This document shows positions 57,301-64,000 of a stretch of 64,000 bases of DNA, one piece after another. The stretch lies in NCBI RefSeq assembly GCF_000247815.1, contig NC_021673.1, positions 44,440,508 through 44,504,507 of the forward strand, read 5' to 3'. The position numbers were made by a program, and so were the translations under genes. Below the pieces are notes generated by a model. That model ran no database searches. It saw only the letters and a list, made by a program, of their open reading frames with translations, and had not been told where the DNA came from. Each line of letters starts with the position of its first letter. Position 1 is the stretch's first letter. The DNA is from Ficedula albicollis (taxonomy: Eukaryota; Chordata; Aves; Passeriformes; Muscicapidae).

Positions 57301-60300
57301 CCAAAGGCTGCCATTCATAACTAGCCTGAGGGCTAAAAAAGCAGAATAAACTTCCCTGCAGCCAAACTTGGTCCTGAGTTGTACTCAGATCAGAGGACAA
57401 TGTATATGACCATTGGTAAATATTTAAATGGAATGTGAAATATGAACAACTTGATAGGAAATTTCAAAAAGCAAAAACACTGCCTTTGATGTGAGGGTGG
57501 AGGTAGGACCAGCCTTGATGATGCTGTTGAGCAGAACTGGCAAGAGTCAAGTGAGAATTTTTCTTACCAGTGTGACATATCTCAAAAGCATATATACATA
57601 TCTGATGTGAAAGTGTCACTACTTTCTCCTGCCTACCCATCCTGCCCCCCAGCTATACAAGATGTTTACACAGATGATTCTTCTCAAGAATTTGTAATGT
57701 TAAACATTTTTGTCAGTGTTTGCTGCACCTTGGCTGTGCAGCAAGTGCAACCCTGAAGTTGCACTCTGTGGTTGACTCTGTATTTCTTGGGAGAGATGAA
57801 AAAAGCATTCAGTGCTCTGATGATGGTAGTGGTGGGAGCACATCCCATCCTGGCTGTACTGGCATTAATGCCTTATTTTCAAGTGTTTAGGGTCAATTAC
57901 TCAGATACATCAGAACACTTCTAAGGCATATTGCCCAGGCCTATTTTAGATGGGATTTATTAAGATTCATCCTTGCTTTGAGTGTGCTTATAAGATCTGC
58001 TTTTGAAATGTACTTTTTTTTGTACTGTTTCTCAAAAATATCACCACGTTAGCAACCAGCTGTCAGAGAAGCAAGATCCTTTATTTTTTTAGCCTTAAAA
58101 AAATTTGTGGAAGAAAGATAAAAGAAAACTTTTATCTTGTAAAACAAGAAATCATGAATTGAAAGTTAAAAAATATATTGCTACCTTAATAGTGATCAGT
58201 TGCTGGAACAGGATCAGTCTTTTACCTCAAAGACATTTTGAATGTATTTCAGGCTTCATTTTGTATGTTTAAATACAGTATAAACAGTTATAGAAGATTA
58301 TTCTTTTCGCATTTAAAATGTGACTCAAGAAATGTAAGAAATATTTTCTTCCTGTTCCATATTGAATACAGTCTTTTCAAGGTCTTTGATATTTAAAAGA
58401 AATCGCCTCAAGTAAGCATCTGAACTGTAGAGTTAGCTTTTTTTTGCAATGGTTGATTATAAATACTTTAATAATAGAATAATATCTTTCAAAAATAGAG
58501 GGATAGATGAAGTGGCCTTTCTGTCAAGAGTGTGGCTGAATTACTCTTCTGTTTCATTTCAGTTTAAAAACCCCCTTATTATGCTTCTCCTGGCATCTGC
58601 AGTCATCAGTGTTGTAATGCATCAGTTTGATGATGCTGTCAGTATTACTGTGGTAAGCAACTAAAATTCTGTCTTGGTTGGGAGTACTTGACAATGTGTG
58701 ACCACATATGTGTTCAGCATTATGAGAATGCCAGTGTGGGGTGGGATCACTTGATTGCAATTACCGAGTTTAATTTGTGTGTTATCATTAAATCAGTTTA
58801 ATTTGTGACTGGGTTTTGGTTTTTTTTTTTTTTTTCTTTTCCTTGATTGATAGCAGCAATACATATCAAAATACATCCATGAATAATTTTATGGCTGCTC
58901 CTTGCATTGTTTCTATCGGTTAAAATGCCTGTCTTTAGGCGTTTGTTCAGAGAAGCAATTTTCGGCGTATTCTGTGTAATTTTAGTTTTAAATTATGCTT
59001 TAATTCCAAATTGAAGCCAATATAAACCTTCTGTGAATTTACTTGAAAGATCTAGTCTTTTAAACATGAAGAAGTAAAACCTGGACTGTCTAGAAATTGC
59101 AGAAGGAAGATAGAAGCTGAAGTAATACATTTTTGTAGAAGGTTGCTAGGTTGCTAAATAGGGTGCTAACCTAGTGAGCCAAATATAGTATTCTTAACTG
59201 TTTGTCACTGCAACTGGCACAGAGAAGAAGACTGTAATCCCTTTGACCTTTTAGGGGTGATAGGTGGTGACTGAAAATCATGATTTCTGTATGACTAGAG
59301 GCACATTCCAGCAGGGTTTTTTTCTGTTTTGTCTTACCCTTGCACTTTCTTTGTTGACTTTACTTTTGTATTTAACTCAGGATAACTGGAGGTTTGCTCC
59401 TAACCCCTCTAATTTTTTATAAATAATAGTTGCCTTTGAAAGATAAACTATGTGGCCTCTTAAAGATAAAACTTGCAATTTTAATTTTGAGTGTAGTGTT
59501 AGTTTGGAATAGTTTTGTGTTCCTAAGTTGGATATAGGTGAATTGTTGCATTATGAAATATTTAATTATCATGGCTGAAAGTTGAATAATTTCATGGTTT
59601 TTCCCCTTGGTTAGTGCCCTTAATTCTATTTCTTAACCCTCTTGAGCAAGGCAATGAGAAAAAAAAATGGAGCTAATTAGTGTAAGAGAGCAGTAATTCC
59701 TGCGTTCTTTGTTACCACCTGGGAAGAAATCGTTTAATAGCCTTGTGAACATTGGTAGAAGTATCTTAAAATATGGAGAAAAAGTGTGATTGAGTTACAG
59801 TTATCAGCTGTGGGTTTTATCTAACTTCTAATTTGTACTACTTAGTCTTGTTATTATCAGTAATGCCCACTTTGTCGCCATGTGAATATTTGTTTTACTT
59901 CATTTTCAGATGATAGTGCGATTTTCCTGTGACTATACATTTGTGCTCAGAACCTTGGCAACAAAACTTACTTGCTACGAAAGATGAGTGATAGATATTA
60001 CTTTTGGTGGCACTGCTGTCTTGAGCTGCTTCTGCCATCCTTTTAGCTCTGCTGGTACAAATGTAAAACTTCTTGATCTGGACTGGGAATTGAAAAATAA
60101 AATCATTAAATACTTTCCATTTGGCTTCTTAATGAAAACCATTACACACAGACACAAGCTGAGAGACTGATGTGAGGCCAGGAATGCAAAGCTTTTTCAG
60201 GTAGCATGGTCTGTGGAATATAATATAGCCTCCAAAAAACCATGCAGCTGTGGAAATATTCCATGGAAAGATGAAATATGTACATAGTTATTTCCTCATA

Positions 60301-62884
60301 TTCAATTGGTGAGGCTAATATTTCTGTCACAAATAAGGTGGATTTATTTAAGAGTTCAAGAGAATTTTTTACTTACAAACTGGTAATATCTTGGTTATTT
60401 TTAGTAGTTGCTGTGTGTACTTGAAAGGCTTAATTAATGGTGGTTGTGTTAAGGTTGTGTAAGAAATCAGTTTAACAACTCAGCTTGGGTAACAAATGCA
60501 TTTAATGTAGCAAAACTCAATTTGAAAGTGTTTTGAAGGAGAAGGTGAGACTTGCTTTACAACAAACTGATCTTTGTTGTTTCCTGAAATAGACTAATTT
60601 TATTTGCGCACTTTCACATCATGTGCTTAGAAGCCCTATAATGTTTATGTTATGTTAGTGTTGCAACTAGAATTGTATATGACAGAGGGGACTATGAAGG
60701 CAACTCTTGAGGCCTTAGTACTTATCTTGGATTCTTCCTAATGAGCAGCATTTTTTAACATTTTTGTTTGGGATCTCTGACGTCTTGTCTGGATTTTGCC
60801 CAGTGTCCTGTTTTACTCTGTGGGTGCCTTGGGCAAAGTTTCTGAGGCTCATCCTCCTCTTGTTCTTGCTAGACTGTTTTATGGCTCCAGACTGGTTCTT
60901 CAGCTTGCTGCCTCTTACCTAGTGTTTCTGTTACTGGATATTTGAATGAAACCACATCTGTGATGCCCTGTAGCAGTTAACACACCTTTGTTCTGGTCAC
61001 AGGAAAACACCAGTCAGTTTTTCTGTTTGTGTCATGGGTCTCTTTCCACTACTGTCTCTCACTCACTGTTTAGAAACAGGAAGCAGAGGCAGTTTTTCAA
61101 GTTTGCTATCAAGTTATTAATCTTATTTTTTGTAAAATGAGGTTATTGCATTCTTGAACATCACTGAAGCAGGTGCAAATAGATAATGACATTGCTTTAT
61201 GACAGGCCCGAGAGATACCGAGTGATTTTGAGCATGAGAAAATTAGTTTGTTTCCTGAATCATCTTGTTAATGTGTAGTAACAACTGTGACTCAGCAAAA
61301 CCAAATATGATTGCTTGCTTTCATGGTCATTTGGAATGCTTTTATCTCACCCACTTCTGTTCTCTTGCAGGCAATAGTCATTGTTGTTACAGTTGCCTTC
61401 GTTCAGGTAAGACAGCTGTTGTCCAAATAAGATCATTGCTTTTATGTAAACTTTCACTAACAAGGCTGAAGTAGTTGTCTTGGTGCATTGCACTGTGAGT
61501 GGTTGAGATATCTGCTTTCATGCAAGTCTTTGCCTTTTCTAAAGTGCACGATTTGTCCTGCTTTAACCATGTTGACATTCATGCACCTGTATCAGTATTA
61601 TACTCATATTATATATTATATCAGTATATGTATATGATATTATATATCGTATAATATTATGTCAGTATACTCAGCAATAGGAGGACTTGGTAAGGAAGCC
61701 CTTGTAATAAACAGCGTAGAATACTTAAACATCTAACTTCATAGAAAATATTTTGAAAATCTAAGTCTTGCTTTAATTTTGTACAGAAACGGAAAAAAAG
61801 ATTGTCTTCATTTCCCAAGTCATAAAAAAGTTATTTTTATTCTGTAAATGCACAGCTTTAGTCAGGGTGTGCCTAAACCAGAATTGCTTTGTGTGTTTGT
61901 GCTTTATATATTTACTTACTTTAATTTTGTAACCTGTTTATCAAGTTAAAGATGAGCTGTGTTACCTTTGTTCTCCTGGGGGTAAGAGCATGAACACAGT
62001 ATTTTTGGTACAATTCGTTAAACTGTAGCATTCAATTATCTGTCTGATGCCTGAGTTTAGAAGCATTTTAGCAAGTATTACAAGAACCTGAAGATATTGA
62101 AGGGAAATGCCAAGGACCTCTGCTGTTTTTTCAGAAGAAATGCATGTAGGCAAATCTGTAAATTTTTCAGTGTTTGGACCATATTTGCTTTATAACCTAT
62201 CTAACAAAATGTTGAAAGTCATCTCTTATCTGTTTGGAATATTACTTGATACAACTTTCTTAATGAAATAAATTTCAGTAGCTGAATTTTATGTTGTATA
62301 AGTTTTCCCTGTTTAAAACTGCAATCTGCTTTATTTTTAAAAAAATGTCTCTGCAGGAGTACAGATCAGAAAAATCTCTTGAAGAGCTTAGTAAACTAGT
62401 GCCTCCAGAATGCCATTGGTATGTAATTTTGTCCTTTGTGTCCTAAAGTAAATCATAAGAAATTTAATCTGAATTGAACAAATGGGAAAGATTTTACTGA
62501 ACTTAGTTCCTGTGTATCAAGTTCTTATGCTGACATAGAACATACTTTGCTTTTGCTCATTTTAAAGATTGTTTTATGAGCCTAAAAAACGATGCTGTGG
62601 TTGGCTCTCTAAAACCTTTGAATGATGTTACTGATGTGTAAGCTCTGAGGAACAAGCAGCAAATTAGAAATATTTTGCTGAAAAGTGTAGCATTGCAATG
62701 TGCAATCAATGGTGTGAATGCTTTTCTCAGCCAAAATGCCAGAGAAGTCATTCTTACTGCTTTTTGTGCCTACAGTGTGCGAGAAGGTCGAGTGGAACAC
62801 ACACTTGCAAGAGATTTAGTGCCAGGTGATACAGTCTGCCTGTCAGTGGGAGACAGAGTTCCAGCTGATCTACGATTATTTGAG
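42384..62884 (+). CDS. ATP2C1: ATP2C1 (SPCA1) Golgi Ca2+/Mn2+-ATPase, 5' part of the gene
   Basis: Product: the secretory-pathway P2A-type ATPase that uses ATP to pump Ca2+ and Mn2+ from the cytosol into the Golgi, supplying glycosylation enzymes and cargo processing. Loss of one human copy causes Hailey-Hailey disease. Seven coding exons join with correct GT-AG sites and phases: 42384-42389, 55923-56033, 56930-57046, 58563-58652, 61371-61406, 62357-62418, 62776-62884. They give 177 codons, about the first fifth of the usual roughly 920 residues. Residues 1-78 are the cytosolic N-terminus, about 81-99 M1, about 105-120 M2, and 142-177 the start of the actuator domain with PGD (157-159) and GDRVPAD (166-172). 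The protein is nearly identical to human SPCA1 as I remember it. The start is the first in-frame ATG after an in-frame TAA (42351-42353) and has A at -3. The TGE loop, DKTGT site and M3-M10 lie beyond the right edge. No frameshift or stop was seen. Confidence 0.97.
43052..43075. repeat. (GTTT)n simple repeat
   Basis: About six tandem GTTT units directly follow a T tract (43,042-43,051) inside ATP2C1 intron 1. It could be the tail of a decayed retroposon or simple slippage. Confidence 0.85.
49820..50202 (+). mobile_element. CR1 LINE 3' fragment (sense) in ATP2C1 intron 1
   Basis: About 380 nt follow CR1 in order: GTTTAGCCTGGAGAAAAGGA GGCTTAGGGGAGACC, then CTACCTGAAGGGAGGCTGTA, then GTCTCTTCTCCCGGGCAAC, ending GGTCTTTTCCAGCCTAATTG. 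The + strand still reads as the ORF2 C-terminus, with [19 protein letters not shown] followed by KERLDVAL. The last part before the terminus is shortened by a few dozen bases. It is the best preserved CR1 copy in the window and so probably the youngest. It is non-functional because it lacks the endonuclease and reverse transcriptase domains. Confidence 0.93.
55923..56033 (+). CDS. ATP2C1: ATP2C1 coding exon 2 (residues 3-39)
   Basis: This exon is 111 nt, 37 codons, phase 0 at both ends, between acceptor TTTGTTTCTAG and donor CAA|gtaagt. It encodes [19 protein letters not shown] and then [18 protein letters not shown], part of the cytosolic N-terminus. An internal ATG (the Met of ETMIPVL) is used as the start of a shorter isoform in human. 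Residue differences from human as I recall it (for example Leu for Phe at 6, Asp for Asn at 11, Asp for Ser at 32) are conservative or in tolerant positions. Confidence 0.97.
56930..57046 (+). CDS. ATP2C1: ATP2C1 coding exon 3 (residues 40-78)
   Basis: This exon is 117 nt, 39 codons, phase 0/0; acceptor ATATTTTAATAG, donor CAG|gtgaag. It reads [20 protein letters not shown] and then [19 protein letters not shown]. The RRxxxGWNEF region is the conserved cytosolic segment of P2-type ATPases ahead of M1, and the acidic ISEDEPLW stretch is characteristic of SPCA proteins. The residue before HRR is Cys where the human protein, as I recall it, has Ser. Confidence 0.97.
58563..58652 (+). CDS. ATP2C1: ATP2C1 coding exon 4 (residues 79-108, M1)
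   Basis: This exon is 90 nt, 30 codons, phase 0/0; acceptor CTGTTTCATTTCAG, donor GTG|gtaagc. [19 protein letters not shown] is the first transmembrane helix (M1), followed by the short loop [11 protein letters not shown] leading into M2. The 'FKNPLIxLLLxSA' pattern is typical of P2A Ca2+ pumps. Confidence 0.97.
58653..61370 (+). other. ATP2C1: ATP2C1 intron 4 (2.7 kb)
   Basis: AT-rich intron with a T tract at about 58,818-58,836. No exon-like or repeat sequence was recognised. The smaller introns 2 (56,034-56,929), 3 (57,047-58,562) and 5 (61,407-62,356) are also without recognisable exons; intron 5 holds an AT-rich palindromic repeat. Confidence 0.8.
61371..61406 (+). CDS. ATP2C1: ATP2C1 coding exon 5 (36-nt micro-exon, M2)
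   Basis: This exon is 36 nt, 12 codons ([12 protein letters not shown]), phase 0/0; acceptor TGTTCTCTTGCAG, donor CAG|gtaaga. It supplies most of the M2 helix. It matches human SPCA1 except Val for Leu at the third residue. The exon is very short, and because it is a multiple of three, skipping would keep the frame while deleting M2. Confidence 0.96.
61590..61675. repeat. ATP2C1: AT-rich imperfect palindromic repeat in ATP2C1 intron 5
   Basis: About 85 nt of almost pure A/T carries three copies of (A/G)TCAGTAT near 61,591, 61,620 and 61,661. Between them, GATATTATATATCGTATAAT can fold back on itself. Such stretches are prone to cruciform formation and to sequence-length errors. No gene function is seen. 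Confidence 0.65.
62357..62418 (+). CDS. ATP2C1: ATP2C1 coding exon 6 (residues 121-141)
   Basis: This exon is 62 nt; acceptor AATGTCTCTGCAG, donor TG|gtatgt. It begins in phase 0 and ends with the first two bases of a Cys codon completed by exon 7. It encodes [20 protein letters not shown], the cytosolic end of M2 and the stalk leading into the actuator domain. The '[11 protein letters not shown]' motif is diagnostic for SPCA-type pumps. Confidence 0.97.
62776..62884 (+). CDS. ATP2C1: ATP2C1 coding exon 7 (residues 141-177, actuator domain start)
   Basis: This exon is 109 nt; acceptor TTTGTGCCTACAG, donor GAG|gtatat. The first T completes Cys141, then 36 codons follow in frame, ending in phase 0. 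It encodes [20 protein letters not shown] and then [16 protein letters not shown]. The PGD turn and the GDRVPAD strand are the conserved entry to the A domain of P-type ATPases. The following exon, which should carry the TGE dephosphorylation loop, is not found before the right edge. Confidence 0.97.
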
Positions 62885-64000
62885 GTATATTCCTAACTTA
62901 GATTTAATATTTGATAACTTTGTTTTCTGTGGGACAGAGGGGAAGGGAAGATAGCCACTGAGTACTGAAGTGTGGTGTTCTTGTTTGGAGTTCACAACTA
63001 TCTTGATAGAAAATTTGAAATAATTACTTTCCAAATGTCACATACATTCTTAACCAATGTGTGTAGTTTCTTAGTGTAGGACAGGAGAAGGAAGAATTTT
63101 TCAATTTTATGTATAATGTACATAAAATTATTGAAAATACTATTTTTCCCCTCAATGTTAAATATGTTGTAAAAACATTGTTTTCAGTCTGAATGCCAAG
63201 ATATTTTGGCATCTGGTTGAAGGTGGTTTTCATTCTTTATTTGCATTAAATTTTAAGGTGTAGTTCCACTATTCTCCAATAGTGAAATGTCAGAAAAACT
63301 TGGGCAATTGTGCTGGTGTAATCTTTTCTCTCTGACACTCTTTCATCAGTGTGTGTTGCTGTATCTTCTAGTTTACTTAATACTTAATTTGTGGTATTAG
63401 CACTGCTGGAAGTGCTGGAATTGAAGCAATTTTGCTATAGCAGTACTTGAACATTCTCTAAAAATTAAGTGGAATGTGTGTATATATATTCATCTGTCAT
63501 ATTTTGGTAGTTTTAGTCGAATGATGTCATTTTTCTATCAGATTGGGCATCCTCAGTTTGCTCAGTATGCGGACTATCTGTCCTGTTAAGGAAGTGTCTA
63601 GATATAAAAATCTGTATGTCCAGGTTATCCACAGTTGACAGTTAATTAATCAGTCTTCATTTCATAAACAAATTCTAAATTTATTTGTTTCTTGACAAAT
63701 TTATTTGGATGTGTTGTTAGCCCCTGTGGTGTAGTTGGTACTTGAGTGGGTTTGTTTTTTATGACCCCAAACACACTGCTTCCCTTGGCAATTGTGTAGT
63801 CCCTGCATTGTTATGAAACTGCTGTTGCAGCAGCACCTACTTTCTTGCTTATATCTGATACTATGCTATGATAGCAGCATGCTCAGGCTTCTTGCAAAGG
63901 AAAGCAGAAATGGAATTAGAAGTTTCTCAGCTGTCTGCAGCCCTTCACTAGATGAGATTTTTTTCTGTCCTAAACTACTCTTGCACATCATTTGAAAATA
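62885..64000 (+). other. ATP2C1: ATP2C1 intron 7, continues past the window
   Basis: It opens with GTATATTCC after exon 7. No sequence encoding the expected next segment (AVDLSIDESSLTGE-like) was found in the remaining 1.1 kb, so the intron runs off the right edge. No repeats were recognised. Confidence 0.85.

Noticed and set aside
63715..63765. tRNA-like stretch (GCCCCTGTGGTGTAGTTGGT)
   Set aside because: It resembles the 5' part and D arm of a tRNA, but no anticodon stem or T arm (GGTTCGA-type) follows, so it is not a tRNA gene.

Overview
The window is vertebrate nuclear DNA, most likely from a bird. Two things support this. Seven copies or fragments of the CR1 LINE, the dominant avian retrotransposon, are recognisable, two of them with a readable relic of the ORF2 C-terminus. 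The one gene present is split by introns and encodes an animal-type P-type ATPase. There is no bacterial gene organisation. Turtles and crocodilians also carry CR1, so 'bird' is an inference.

Layout. Positions 1 to about 40,650 look non-coding: AT-rich sequence upstream of the gene with CR1 fragments at about 4.5, 10.0, 20.2, 23.3 and 31.1 kb. It is interrupted by one short CpG-rich patch (17,795-17,933) that runs into a run of 1,141 consecutive G (17,934-19,074). A CR1 copy (40,660-40,968) abuts a CpG island (about 40,970-42,110). That island is itself interrupted by a second pure G run of 528 nt (41,293-41,820). Both G runs are almost certainly assembly artefacts standing in for hard-to-read GC-rich sequence. 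The long glycine and proline reading frames across them are not genes.

From 42,384 to the right edge lies the 5' part of ATP2C1 (SPCA1), the Golgi Ca2+/Mn2+ pump, on the + strand. Seven coding exons were delimited at base resolution: 42,384-42,389 (coding part of exon 1, Met-Lys only), 55,923-56,033, 56,930-57,046, 58,563-58,652, 61,371-61,406, 62,357-62,418 and 62,776-62,884. Together they give 531 nt, 177 codons: the cytosolic N-terminus, M1, M2 and the first part of the actuator domain. The rest of the gene (TGE loop, phosphorylation site, nucleotide domain, M3-M10) lies beyond the window. Intron 1 is 13.5 kb and contains a well-preserved sense-oriented CR1 copy.

The most informative non-standard signals are in the leader: several upstream ATGs, including a 12-codon frame that starts 7 nt before the real start, crosses the exon 1/exon 2 junction and ends inside exon 2, and two 26-codon frames joined by an ATGA overlap. 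I found no new biological system in the window.
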